A stretch of DNA of 64,000 bases from Bugula neritina. Its lineage: Eukaryota; Bryozoa; Gymnolaemata; Cheilostomatida; Bugulidae. Both the position numbers and the translations under genes were made by a program. The stretch is from the NCBI GenBank assembly GCA_964035545.1, contig OZ037772.1, positions 12,713,818 to 12,777,817 of the forward strand. Direction: 5' to 3'. The stretch's first letter is position 1, and every line of letters starts with the position of its first letter. The notes below the pieces were generated by a model, which saw nothing but the letters and a program-made list of their open reading frames with translations, did not search any database and was not told the origin of the DNA. Below are positions 12,508 to 25,200 of the stretch, piece by piece.

Positions 12508-13490
12508 TCACATATTTTTCTTTGCCTGCTTTCTGTACTGCGCATATAACTTATGATCAAAAGGGTCACCTGCCTTTTTAAATCTGTTATATAGAAAACG
12601 CTGCTTTTTAACCATTTTTCGGCTATCCTGGTTAAACCACATTGGTTCAGCATCGTTTGGTGATCTCCGAGTTTTCTTGGGAACACACTTATTAACTGCT
12701 TCCCGCTTTCCTGTGAAAAACTCCCACATTGTATTGACATCATCTAAATCTGAGAGTTTATGTTTGATTTCCTTCAGAGTGTGCTGAAAGCTGCCAAGGT
12801 CAACCTCATTGTACGCTTTAAATGTGTATTTTGACCTGTTCTTGTTTGCACGAGAGGAAAGTTTGGCTGTCAAAATGAAGTGGTCACTTAGCCCAGGGCG
12901 AATAACATTGGCATCAACTACTTGGTCTGGTCTGTTGGAGCATATTAGGTCTAGAGTGTTACCATGTATATGGGTCGGCCCAGTAATAAGTTGGTCAAGG
13001 TTATGTTGTGCTAGTATTGACAAGAATGCCAAATTAGGTGTTTTGTTATGAGACAGTGGTTTTACTCTGGGGCCATTTCAGTCAATACCTGGCATGTTCA
13101 TATCACCAATTAGTAGCAGGTGATCATTTGGATATTTCATTGTAACTTTCTCCAAGACTCCATGCAGTGGGCCAAGATCCCTGGCAGTTGGGGGTCTGTA
13201 GTAGCATCCTATAAGCAGGGACTGATAAATAATGATCTCAATGTTACTTGCATTGTTGCAAGAAACCTGTTCCACAGAAATCACATCATTGATGGCCAAC
13301 AAAACCCCACCCCCATGTACATCTTGGTCTTTCCTAAAAATGATTTTGTTTTGGTAATCAAAGATTTGATGGTCAAAGATTGTATGGTCCAGGTGGGTTT
13401 CAGTCAGACAGATGACGTCGTAATCATGGGTATCAGCAGAGAGCTCTTCAGTTTTACCTTTGGCTGACCTTATGTTCGTGGCAAATGTTT
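12508..13490 (-). pseudogene. LINE endonuclease domain, frameshifted
   Basis: Consecutive frames carry the AP-endonuclease landmarks ICLTETHLD (about 13385-13410), GGGVLLAIND (about 13290-13315), YYRPP and LLIGDMNMPGID (13078-13302). After a stop or frame change come GNTLDLICSN and GLSDHFILTAKL (12508-13032). Glu, the GDMN-type Asp and SDH are visible, so the domain is recognisable, but it is split. Confidence 0.7.
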
Positions 13491-14500
13491 TTAAACTGTC
13501 AGTAAGTTGGAATTCTCTGAGGTTGGGCTGTGCTGGTTATTTGAGTGGAGAACTATGCTCACTTCCCTCCATTCCCCCAAGACAGGATCTTCCTTTTGTA
13601 TTTTCAGACTTCTTATCCTGTATTCTCCATCAGTATCAGGGCTATGCTTTAGATCTCTAATTCGCTGACGTAATGCATATTGTTCTTCTCTTTTTTCCTT
13701 ACTTTCATCTGGCTTGACAAACACATTGAGCGACCTTAGAGAGGCATTCGCTCTTTTAATTAACTTCCACTTACTTGCCTCGCTGGTAAATTCCACCTTG
13801 ATAGGTCGGGGTCTGTTTGGATCTACAGATCCACTTGTTCGAAGTCTTATAACACTTTTTGGTTGCCGATCAGGTTGGGCATCGCTGTGTTGGAAGCAGT
13901 AGTTTTTCATTAGGTCTTTTACTTGATTCAGTGCAGTCATTTCTTCCTTTTCCTCAATCCCATAGACAATAGCATTGTTTTTCCTTGCTTGGTGCTGGTT
14001 TGTGTCGAGGTGTTTCTGGAGAATGGCCCGAGCACTCCTGTTAATCTCTTGTGTTTTTCGCATACCCTCATCATTGGTTTTAACAGCTTCTGCATAAGAC
14101 TTTTCTAACTTTTCCATCCTCATCTCAAGGCTATTATTGGCGGGAGTCATGTTTTTGATCAGACTTTCAACATTTGACAACTTCTCTGATGCGGCTGTGT
14201 TAGCAGCAATCACTGCTAGACTTCCTAAGGAAGCATCCTCATTTCCTATGGAAGCTGATTCAATTTGGGGACAGCATGTGTTACAAAACCATTTGATACC
14301 TTTTTTGTCGTTTTTGTCAAGAAAGCTTACATCAGCATTCTGAAGATCTTGACACATTCCATCTAGTATTCATTTTGTGCTGCTTTCCCTCTGAGTTCCT
14401 ACCACTCATGTAGCAATCAGCCTCCTTGCAGATCTTACAAAGTGTTTCAGCTGGCTTCTCAGTCTCATCATCAAGAGCAGGCATGCTTTTTATTTTGTTC
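13491..14500 (-). pseudogene. LINE ORF1 (zinc finger, coiled coil, RNA-binding type)
   Basis: The 288-codon frame 14357-13491 has a Cys pair (CNTCCP) near its start, a coiled coil (MEKLEKSYAEAVK) at about 95-130, then a basic domain with IRLRTSG and RPRPIKVEF resembling L1/CR1-type ORF1 RNA-binding domains. Upstream, to about 14500, another frame carries CKICKEADC, so the N-terminal PHD-like zinc finger is split by a frameshift. It would package LINE RNA if intact. Confidence 0.65.
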
Positions 14501-14639
14501 AATCCAAGTTTGAGTTTATGCTGTGCTTATAATAGCATTAGCCCACCCAAGAAGGCGTGACTGACGTTAAAATGAACTTTCTACAGTTTGTTACTCTCGA
14601 ATTTGGGTCTTAGAGTTTAAGTTGGTTAAAAAAAAATTA

Positions 14640-15545
14640 TGTCATGAGTATAATACTAATAGCAGTAGTAGTCGTAGCACTAGCACTAGCAGCAGCAGCA
14701 ATAACTGAAAGACTAAGGGTGGCACTAACAGTAACAGTAGTTGCAAGACTAAGTCTAAGAGTAAGAGTATGAGTAAGTTAAAGTAGCAGTAGTATTATTG
14801 TCACTATGGATATTAAGTTCTGGTCAGTTTCTAAGACTGAGTCACACAGGACCAGACTTTTGAGTCAAATCAATAAGCACCACTGCCTCTACTAGAGACT
14901 CGAATGTTAAAATTACGTTAAAATGTTAAGTTTAAAATTTGGCGTCCTTCATTCTGACTAATTATTTTAATTTACTAAATTAGTATTTATATAAATATAA
15001 TTTAAATTATAATAGTAATAATATATTCATATCACCAGTCAGTATGACTATGTCTATTAGTATTAGTATTACTATCATTATGATTATTAGGTTTAATATA
15101 AGTATTAAATTACACATTCACATTGTAAAACTCAATATTTCAATATTTAATATTACTCTTAGTCTTATTACTTATTAATTTTACTTTTAGATCATTGCTA
15201 ATATTCATATTGAGTATTAGTATTACTATTAGTATTACTACTACTACTAGTATTACTAATACTAATAGTAATACTATTACAATCAGATTTATTATTATAA
15301 TTATCATTAATATTATTAATATCACCACAAGTATAAATTTAAAATAACTATTAGTATTACTATTAGTTTATTACTATTACTAATACTATTAGATTTATTA
15401 TTACTATTACTATTAGTATTACTCTATTAGTATTACTATTAGTATTAGTATTACTAATTACTTTTAGTTTTACTATTACTATTACATTAGACTTAGTATT
15501 ACTATTAGTATTAGACTACGACTTAGACTAACACTTACAGTAACT
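14640..15545. repeat. Degenerate TAGTATTACT/AGTAAC-type repeat field
   Basis: Long run of imperfect 3- and 6-base periodicities, for example TAGTATTACTATTAG. Both strands' versions are interleaved, so parts can fold back on themselves. The 14740-14780 stretch (CTAAGAGTAAGAGTATGAG) resembles the stretch near 31480-31505, which suggests a dispersed family. Confidence 0.55.
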
Positions 15546-15559
15546 CTAAGTTTTAAGGA

Positions 15560-18150
15560 GCAACTTTCGGGGGAGCTTGCTAGCTAGATTTCTTACTACC
15601 CTAATTCACAGATACCTGGACTACATTTTAATTAAAAGCTTTCAGTTATAATAAATTCTCATTCCTGATTTATTTCATTTGTCGTTTGTCAGTTGTTCTA
15701 TTTCACTAGAAAACATGGCGCCCAGTACAAATTCACATTCCCAAAATTTTCATTATTTTTCAAAAAAGGCATCCCGAGACGTCAATGGGGTAATTGGTCT
15801 CATTGCGTATGGGAAGTTTCGTTTTACCGTAGCGTAATGTCCCTCCTGGCACTTATTAGCAAGCAGAATAACTAAGGTAATCCCACAGCATCCATTATTT
15901 TAGTAGTTATACACCACCATAAGATTTGGGCTAGTATTTTTGCACTTGTAGTTAAAGTTACAATAAAATGCTTTGGTAGAAATGCCTTTGTAGCCCCACT
16001 TGAATCCATGTTCAGAGTTTAATAGTGAGGCCAGTATGTCAAACTAAATGCATGGCACGAGGTGAAGGGCATATCTTGTGACATGCTACTAGTGACATAA
16101 TAATTTACTTCTGCCATTATTTAATACTGGCAGCAGTACTTGCTAACAACTTATAAAATTATTTCATGTAACTAGCTACCTGAACTTCGATAACATTGGA
16201 TCTATGCCAGGTATGCATAATCCAGGCCAGTAAGTGTATTATAGTTTATGGGCTCAGATACATAATGCACAATAGCAAACTTTGTAGCATAGTAAATATG
16301 CTAACAAAGCCCAGTATAGATGCAGTCAGTATATACTGGATAAACATTTTTAGTAGTCTAGTACTGTAGCCTTGTAGTATGTAGTATTCAAGAACATGTT
16401 TATAACTATTTTGTTTTGTTATGGTCAGTTCTTGCCTTGCCCTGCCATATATTAGCTATATTAGAAGTTCATAGGTAATACCTTCAAAAGTACAATGAGT
16501 GTTAACTGTTCTATATATGATAGACGCCATATAAAATAGTTTAACCTATATATACACCATATATTATAAGTTGGGTTGGTTTCAAAGTCTACGGGAGGAT
16601 TCTACACTCCATATCAAGAGACAATACTCAATAAATGAAATTATGCAATGCTATAATTTAGATGCTAAACTTGAAGTTTATACTATAGCTGATGAAATTG
16701 TTAGCTCTATTTGGACTATTGCAGTGTTGAGTTTACCCAGTAGTCCCTGCTTGCTTAGGTGACTTTCTTGTCTTGACAATAATTTTTTGACTGATTATAC
16801 ATACACTATGTCATCTTTTATAATTCATCTTGAACATTTTTTCCCTTTAGCAAATAAACACAAATTTACTTCACACGACAATATTCTTAAATTGCAATGC
16901 AAGTCTAAATTAAATATTTTTAGATATTTAAGATATGACAATGGTTTATAATATTATGCGGCATAATTCTCAACATAATTAATACACTGTAGTACAGTGT
17001 ATTAGTTGTATGAAAGTGTAAGGTTCTTTGCAGTTTTTATTACATATTATCATCAGTAGGCTTTCATGTTATGGCTCGACTTTTTAACAACTTTTAGCAG
17101 TTGTCTCCCATGTCTTTATTATATTTTACCAAAGCATTATCAATTAGAAAAGCAAAGGAAACTATACATAAAAAACAATAAATGTGAATTTGAATTGGAA
17201 GTATTATTGAATGTAATGCAGATTAGCAAATATTTTAGAAAACATGTGAAATTGATTACCAGACACATTTTACCATATGTACATTCGTTGATAGTCTCAA
17301 TGGTAAATTCATTTCATCACACTTATTTGCTGGGTCCTGACATAATACGTTATTGCCTAGTGTTTGCCAAAAACATTATTAATAAATTTGCTTGTTTTTC
17401 TTGTTGCATATTTCATACAATTTTTACTTTTTAGAGAAACCATTGATAAAAATTCAGTCAGCATGTTTTTAATTAAAATTTTAAATTGAGTATTCTGTAG
17501 AGTTGAACACTCCAACACACAAGCAATAGCCCAGTTCAGGGTATATAGCTGAACTTTAAATGGCAGTTTCAATTAGAAGTTATAACTTATTAATGTGCTA
17601 TATTTTTAGTTAACAATTTGGAGTCATCCATGTTAAACCTGTTAAACTGTGAACTCTGCATTTTCCTATTAATAGCCTTTATGATTTATAACTTATGAAA
17701 GCAAACGGAAGTAGTGGTAATTTTTAGATATTATAACATAATATATTGCTAGCTTCTTAAAAGCTGAAGTATAATAATTATATTCTAATATCTCAATAAA
17801 GAAAATAAAGCCCATCACCATTATATTATATATCAGCAAGACAACTACCAAACAACCCGACTCTGGAGAATTTACTTTAATGTACTAAAGCTATAGAAAA
17901 ATTACTAACATGAAAATGTTTTTAAATTATACACTTAGTATAAAGCCTTTCACTAGGATAATTTCGCTTCTATTTATATATTTAAAGCTCACCAATACCA
18001 TAATATACTCCTTACTTGGTTAGTATTAAACTCAAGATATATTGTCCCTTATAGCTGCTATTAATATGGCTATTTAGAATATAACATCACAAAAGCCAAT
18101 AAAGTTAATCAGCTGTATAAAATTGTATTAAAATTATATCCGTGCATTGA
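15560..18150. other. No supported gene
   Basis: AT-rich spacer. A 122-codon plus-strand frame (17066-17434) has no recognisable domain. A fragment at 16717-16755 (GTTGAGTTTACCCAGTAGTC) matches the 5' flank of the tRNA-SINE family. The 20-base string CAACTTTTAGCAGTTGTCTC near 17090 recurs near 56780. Confidence 0.4.
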
Positions 18151-18152
18151 AA

Positions 18153-18434
18153 TCAATTTTTGGAAGGGTTAGCGGCACTAACCCATTGGATGAAAGCTTT
18201 GACTCTTTTTTTCGCACCTCTACATTTCTCAGAAAAATAATCAAACCAAGTTTCCTCATCATCAGAAGTTTCAGCAGCTGGCCTCGATTCTAGTTGTTTC
18301 CTCTGTTCTGCAATCGCCCGGTCTTTGGTTTCTAATTCCTTTCTTTTCAAAGCCTCTATTACTAAATTTTGTTCTTCAAATTGCTCCTTTGAAATATTGT
18401 TTTGATTCAGTTGATCTCTTATAGCACTCAGCTG
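18153..18434 (-). CDS. Extra coiled-coil C-terminal exon (GTPase family tail)
   Basis: Open from acceptor GGGCAG to a stop, 93 codons. The first part (LSAIRDQLNQNNISKEQFEEQ) is homologous to the LTSLQDKLSQNLISQQQFEEQ stretch in the exon at 19548-20286 and to the 58 kb exon. The end is different: an acidic DDEETWFDYFSE, then a basic KKRVKAFIQWVSAANPSKN. It lies 1.1 kb downstream of the GTPase stop, so it is either an alternative last exon or a leftover of another tandem copy. The pyrimidine tract at the acceptor is poor. Confidence 0.45.
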   Translation of the reverse strand, partial: QLSAIRDQLNQNNISKEQFEEQNLVIEALKRKELETKDRAIAEQRKQLESRPAAETSDDEETWFDYFSEKCRGAKKRVKAFIQWVSAANPSKN

Positions 18435-18536
18435 CCCTTATTTTTGTGAGCATATGAGAGAATAATGGTTAGATACTTTATTATAAGCATATGAGATGTA
18501 ATAATAAGTGAATTTTTGACCATTTGGCACTCCATA

Positions 18537-18760
18537 ATGACAAACAGTATCATGTTATAACCTTCAACTTTTATTAACTGTTTGTTCACAGATTTAGACA
18601 GATCTGCAAGTTACAGTGTTTGCCCAACGACCGTCAGTTATACTGCTATAGTAAACAACATTCAATGATGTGCCTAAAGCACTTTTCAACGAATATAATG
18701 GTAGTTAATGGCCCGTTTATTGCTATGTTACATAATTACTACTATTATTTTTCTCACCTA
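18537..18760. repeat. Dispersed block shared with about 56.43-56.64 kb
   Basis: The series CAGTATCATGTTAT, CCTTCAACTT, CAAGTTACAG, TGTTTGCC, AGTTATACTGCTA and TTCAATGATGTGCC recurs in the same order near 56430-56560. It is non-coding and could be a repeat family or a remnant of tandem duplication. Confidence 0.5.
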
Positions 18761-19547
18761 TCTCGCTTTGTCCTGTAGTGGGATAATTACTACTATTATG
18801 TCCTTGTTATATATTGCAGAAAAAGCATAGCAAATAAAGCTAATTTAGTTTTAAAATATTAATGAATTTGATAAGTTGTATGCAGCAGGTATAATATTAT
18901 ATTATAGAGGTATCTTATTATACAGGCATATGTTACATAACTGCATATATTATATTATGCAAGTATAATATATGCAGTTACAATATATGTAAATATCATA
19001 TACAATGTATCTTTGTTTGAGGAGTCTCAAGTTTCTAATTTCTACTTTATTGTCACTTCATCAATACAAAGTATAATATAATAGTCATTGTGAACCAAAA
19101 GTCAAACATTTTCTCTTCAAACAGAAAGTTGCTTTAGCTATTGAAGCTAATGTATACAATATAATATATGGCTATTGTTATATTATATATACTACAGTAT
19201 ATAATAAGTCGTAGTCTTTACTTTTAGCTGGTGCAAGATTAAGCTTTGATTTGGATATCAATGGTAATAAGTTTAATTGTGCAAACAAAAATAGCAAAGT
19301 TCTAGAAATGCAGCCAGAATATGAATATTCTAGTTATCTAATTATCTAAAAAAACTTTTTATACAAAAACGGTTGGAGTATTGCTGGGGTACATATAGAA
19401 CTGTCTTTTGTTTTAAAGCAACTGGTTGCACTCAATATTTGATGTTATTAATGCAAAAGTACTATTTCTATTAAAACTAGTTGAAAAATATTCTTTGCAT
19501 TAAAAGTGGTTACACATTGTAAACCCACATTAATATATATCTTAGTT

Positions 19548-20286
19548 TTAAAAAAACCTTTTAAACAAATTTTCATATGCAGTTTGTGCAATGAACCCAG
19601 TGGCATTCCCTACACCTCTAGCAGCACCAGATGTACATTTTGCTGCTCCTTCAGAAAGTTCTTCTGCCCAAGTGGGCTCAAAGAGTTTAGCCAATTCTTT
19701 TAATTCTTTTGACTCCAATTGTTTTTCAATCTTTTCAATTTGTTCAGCTAGAGATTTTAATCCATCTGTTTTCTTAGACGTTAATTTTTCTTTTTGTTCT
19801 TCAAATTGCTGCTGTGAAATGAGATTCTGACTCAACTTATCCTGTAGAGATGTTAGCTTCTCTTCATATCTCTGCTTGATCTCTTGTCTTGTTCTTCTGT
19901 TCTGTGTTGCCAGCGCTTCTTTTTGTTGTGAAATAATTGCCAACTTTTTAAATTCTTTCAGTGAACTCGCCTTTTGCTCTGCCTGGTGTTCAAGTTTTGC
20001 TTCATACTTTTCTTTTAGAGCTTCTTCTTTAGCTTCTGTTTCACGTGCTAGCTTTGCATTTTTTTCCTTATATTGCTGTTGATTCAACTTATTCTCTTTT
20101 CGTTCCTCTTCTAAAATTCTTTGTTGTTCATCACACTTCAGTCGATTTTGTTCCAATTCATCCCTCATCTTTTGCAGCTCTTTTTCAGTTTCTTCATTTT
20201 GCTTTTTCTTGGCTACCAGCTGTTCAAAGATTTTTTTATAATCTTCGATGGCCTGTCTTTTGTCACGAAGAAGCTCCAGATACTCT
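19548..20286 (-). CDS. GTPase last exon: coiled coil and conserved tail
   Basis: 739 bp, entering with one base of a split codon and ending at a stop. It encodes about 246 residues, mostly Lys/Glu/Gln-rich heptads. The tail reads TWAEELSEGAAKCTSGAARG, then VGNATGFIAQTAY and LFKRFF. The tail block GAARGVGNA followed by AQTAY is shared with the 58 kb exon and looks like a small amphipathic, Gly/Ala-rich membrane- or partner-binding segment; no CaaX box is present. Confidence 0.8.
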
Positions 20287-22147
20287 CTATAAACATAAAT
20301 AATTATGTCTGCTTTAAACAATATTGTTACTATTATAAGCAACATATGCTTATTTTTTAAACTGATTTCTTACAGAGTATGTGGGTTTTCTGCATATTTA
20401 GATACACATTTATCACTCTGAAACATTTCTAGGGTTTCTTTAAGTATTCTCTCCGTCTCTTCAGTAACATCTGCATTTTCTTCAGCCATGGCTCTTTTTC
20501 CAATTTTCTGCAAGAAAACTAGTTAGCTTAGTTAACTGATGAATGCAATTTCAAACTAGTCAAAAATACTGGAATATTGCTATTAGATCAGAGTATTTTT
20601 TCTGTTTCTCACAATTTTTCACTTGTTTTATAAAAGTTTATTATATAATTTAAACAATTAAATATGATTTAGTTTACAAGAACAAAAATTTTTATGTTTG
20701 CTATTTAAATTTCACTGGCATTTTTAATCTTATAGAAGTTTTAATCAATTAATTTAAACTTCAATGCAGCTATACATGATATTGTAATAATTTTATGCGT
20801 AGAATGTTATGATTCGCTGCATGCAATTATTGGTGTGGGTTGTTAGCTGATTGAACACAGTGACTCTTTGTAGGAGGGTATTTATGCACAATAAATAAGA
20901 AATGTAATACTCACAATCCCCTTTATTTACTCCATAATATATATAAATCCAAAAGTAGCAGTTAGGGAGGACAACTCCTTACATGTATGGAAAACTTACT
21001 AGTAAACTGGTAAACAAAGTATAAGATAATTAACTAAGTGTGTTATTGTCCTGGCTTGGTAGCTCCGAGATGCGTCCTGTTGTGCTGCTGGCTGAAGACT
21101 GACTCTACTGTGTTGAGGGCCTCCTTTTATACGTTGGGGAACATTCCCACCAGAATGTTCCGAGCGAATTCGAGGGAATTCGCTCGAATCGCAGGGGATT
21201 CGCAGGGCTAGAATAAAGGAATCGCTCGAATCGAGCGAACTTCGCAGGGAAATCCCGGTTATCTTGATTATATAAGTGTTCCTGTGAGCCGTCAGAAACA
21301 ATAGCTAATCCAGTCACGTCGGTAGTAATAAGTAGCTGGGAATAATAGCTAATCCTATCATTGCCAACATAACACTTAGCTGTTACAATACTATGGCTAT
21401 GTAATGATGTATATCTAAGAAAACACGCATTCCATGGGAATGAAGATAATAATAGTAAGGGGGATACAAGCATTAGTTACTATACACAATTTTACCACAA
21501 TATGAACTTTGTTATCCCTCCAACATTTGAGTTATATTTGTTCAATTAGAGAAGAAATGCAAGGATGTAACATCTTTGCATTTCTTCTCTACTAGAAAAA
21601 TTTCAAAAGTGGATTTAAGACTACAAAAATTATTCATATTTAACTATATAGAAAAAGTCAGGTTAAAGCAGCTAATTGAAGTGGGTTTTATAGCAACTAA
21701 TCAATATTCAAAGCTTTTAGTTAATAGCTATAGCTGTATTGGAGATTAAAGCAGTTAACCACTCAGTCACATTCAACTGCTTGCTGCACATTGTGAATGT
21801 ATCATTCTTCATTTCCTGCTTCTTGTTGGTCTGGTAAATAAAACGATATGTTTCAACTATTCTTAAGATATCTGTAATCACCTCCATTTCCTGGTTATAA
21901 AAGTCCAGAGCTTTCTCATAAGCTTTTGAAATCAGAGACTCAATGAGAGCATCTGCAGACGTAAGGATTGTCAGTTTTCCCATCCTCACAGTACGCTGAT
22001 GCAATGCCTGCAGTAATATAAATCAACAACAGACGTAAGTTGAGATAAACTAGCATCTTCTAACATCAGTTTCAACTCTAGCTAACTGCTTCTTAAATAT
22101 GTACACACACACACACACGCACACGCACACACACACACAACACACAC

Positions 22148-22205
<58 letters not shown>

Positions 22206-25200
22206 CACACACAGCTACTTCACTCCTCAAATGCTAAAACTATAGACAGCTGAAGGGTGCTTTGACATTTAGTTGTATTGTGAAAATATCATTAAAGTTG
22301 GAGTCTAAAGAGGACTGTGAAATATTCACAGAGGTTAGACTACCAGATTGCCAGTGAGAAACCAAACAGCTAAACTAAAACTGACTAATGTATTATAAGT
22401 CTATCTACATAGTACCATGTTTAAAGTATAGTATTAGGAACGTCCATGTTTAGCATGTTGACTATACATGTCATAATGTGTCTACTTGCTAAAATAAACA
22501 ATCAAGTTTATATATAGAGACTGCATTATTGAAAAATAAAGCTAAAAACTGCAGCTTATAATTTATATAATCAGATATTTCATAAGTAAGCTACAATTTG
22601 ATTTAAATGAGTGCATTTGAATCAAATGTAGTGAAACATATAGTATCGTGATAAATACTTCGAAATGTCTCAAAGTTTCCTCGCCATTACAGAGGGAACT
22701 CTCTTGAGTTGCTGGTAAGTCAACAAACACGTATCTGAACAACTTCTTTGCAGCCAGAAGGAAAGTCATATCTACACCTGTGAACATAGATAAGAGATAC
22801 ATATATATAGTGATTGGTGGATATAATGTAAAGTATCTGCCATGAGCTGTCCAGACCTATAAATCAGAGCTTATTGGTCTATTTATTATAAGCACAGCTA
22901 TTGGTTACTATAAAATGAAATTGCTGAGGATTGACTGACCATATTATAAATAAATTTCCAAAGTATTTAAATTGTTTAATAAATATAGGTATGTGTAAAA
23001 GTTTGACACCCCCCATCCCCCTATACTTGTAAATAGTTAAACAAGATTTTCAATCTCCTTATATAGTTTAAACGATTTGAAGTAATATTGTTATATATGG
23101 TTTTGCAGGCCTTTTCTAGTGTAAGTAAACATTTTTAAATAATTTTTAAGTGATAAACTATAATATACATGGAGTTCCTATATAAGATAATGTGAGATGA
23201 ATCACAAAACCAACTGTGCCGGTGGCAGCCTGCTGCCTAGCAGCCATTGGTGCTAATAGTTACTCAACTTAAATACACACAGAAACACTGATACGTTATG
23301 TGCAAAATCCTTTCCGTACACAAAAACTATCTCATTATACAATTTTTTTCATTTTGCTCACCAAATAAAGCTAAAATATCAAACCCTACAAAATTATGTT
23401 TCAGTGTCAAATTTGACTGCACAGAATTTTTAGCACCTCTCTATTGCTAAGCTTATGTTATACAATTAAAAATAATTTAATAAAGTTTCATTTGATATAA
23501 ATATTTAAAGGTTTTCAGTCTGTAGAACAATTCAGAAATTTCAAGCAAAGAAGTAAATTGGTAAAAAAATGGGGGGGGGGGAGGGTGTCAAAATCGTATA
23601 TTATTCTGATGGCCTGGCAAATCAATACAGGAAATGGTTTGTATGTTATGTTATGTTATGCATTAGTTTGCCTTTATATAGAAAAATTATATTAAACAGT
23701 GCAGGTGAAATTAGCAAAATATATTAGCAAGTATTCCTCAACATTTACTTAATTGTTTATTACACGGTAAATGGCATAAAGTTACCCAGACACATACAGC
23801 AGGTTCTCATAGAATTTACACACTTCATACTGTAAACAGCATATTTTTATTGTATATAAGTCGACTCACTGTCAACTCCCAGACTTTCTCCATCTGAACC
23901 ATCAGTAACCTTGGATCCTGGTCCAGGTACAGCAAAAGTGGCAATTTCTTGAAAAGTCTTTTTAATACCAGATGCAAACCGTCTTATGACATCAGACTCA
24001 GCATTATCAGCCTAGAAATATTAAGATTAATAATAAAGTTAACTTTACCTAAATAAGTAAATTGTGCTTGTACTCTTTTAATGTAAGCATTATGTAATAA
24101 GCTGAACTTTATTAGGTTAATAACGCCAATCAAGAACACCTAGCCATGAAAAATTAAGCTGCTGTAAAAACAAAACAATTTTGGCAGCCAAAACTGAACT
24201 TAGCTAGGGCAGCATATTGCAGTTATAACATGCTGGGAAGCAATTTTAAACTTCTTTAGTCTTGTGTCATGAAATGTAAAAGCAAAAATTAGAATTCATC
24301 ATTTAGAATCTGCATAGCAGAGTATATAGGAGATGCTATTCTTACAATTCTAGTAAACAGGAAGTCTTTCTTCCCGTATTCTTTGTCCCCATTGTAGTCT
24401 CTCAGCAGGTAAAGGAGTGAACAGTTTAACAGTGGATTTTCAGGGTCTAAATCTGAGAAATGCTGACACATCTAAAAATAAACCTATAATTGTTTCAGAG
24501 TCACTCTACAACATGATATGAAGTGCATTCATACAGTAGCTATAAAACATTAACCTGTATACAACTTATAACTAAGTTGCCAAATATTCAGTCAAGCACA
24601 GTTGCAATTGAATTATGCAGTATAGCCTATAATAAAAAGAACATTAAGTGACTTATTAACAAATTACAACTTCCACTTAATGAAAGGTCACCTTATTTTT
24701 ATACTTTTTAACTGAACCTTACCCTGGTTCTAAGAAATGTTTTTAAATAAAGTTTTTATATCTCTAAGTGGTCACCATAAATATAGTCCATCAACAACTT
24801 ACATCAATCCTTTCCAAATCATTGGTTTGTAGAACACTTTTTAGGTTCAGTATCTGAACATTTGCCAGTTGTAGTCCGAGGTACAAAATCAAGTTGTCCA
24901 AAGTTGGGGTGCTCATCAGACTGTCCCCTGTTCCTTGGCAATCAACCAGCACTATCACAATCTAAACACCAACAACATATTACAATTAAAAGGGCAGTTT
25001 ACTATCTTGGAAGTGTGTAAGCCTGCATGCTTATATAGCAATCTGGTGTCACCTACAGCTGACTGTTTGCCAACATTTCAATATTATATCTTGTGACTCT
25101 AACTTTGATTCTCTACATGTATTAGAACACCATGAGTACAATCATAAGCAATTCTATCTCTGACAATGCCTTTCAGGACATATAAGTTGTACAGTCTTGT

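Larger units (their letters stand above)
10720..14500 (-). mobile_element. Decayed CR1/L2-like LINE, nearly full length
   Basis: Minus-strand non-LTR retrotransposon with ORF1, an AP-type endonuclease, reverse transcriptase and a C-terminal region in the expected order, broken by several frameshifts. The family placement rests on the RNA-binding ORF1 with coiled coil, the endonuclease motifs, and RT motifs followed by the YLGV, LCRPHLEYA and FLPRTI blocks. A related 3' fragment is at 50.66-51.36 kb. The 5' and 3' limits are approximate. Confidence 0.8.

Noticed and set aside
17066-17434. 122-codon plus-strand frame
   Set aside because: No recognisable domain, no splice or start context, AT-rich codons; likely chance.
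19591-20360. Plus-strand Ser/Phe-rich frames opposite the GTPase coiled-coil exon
   Set aside because: Mirror reading of the Glu/Lys-rich coiled coil.
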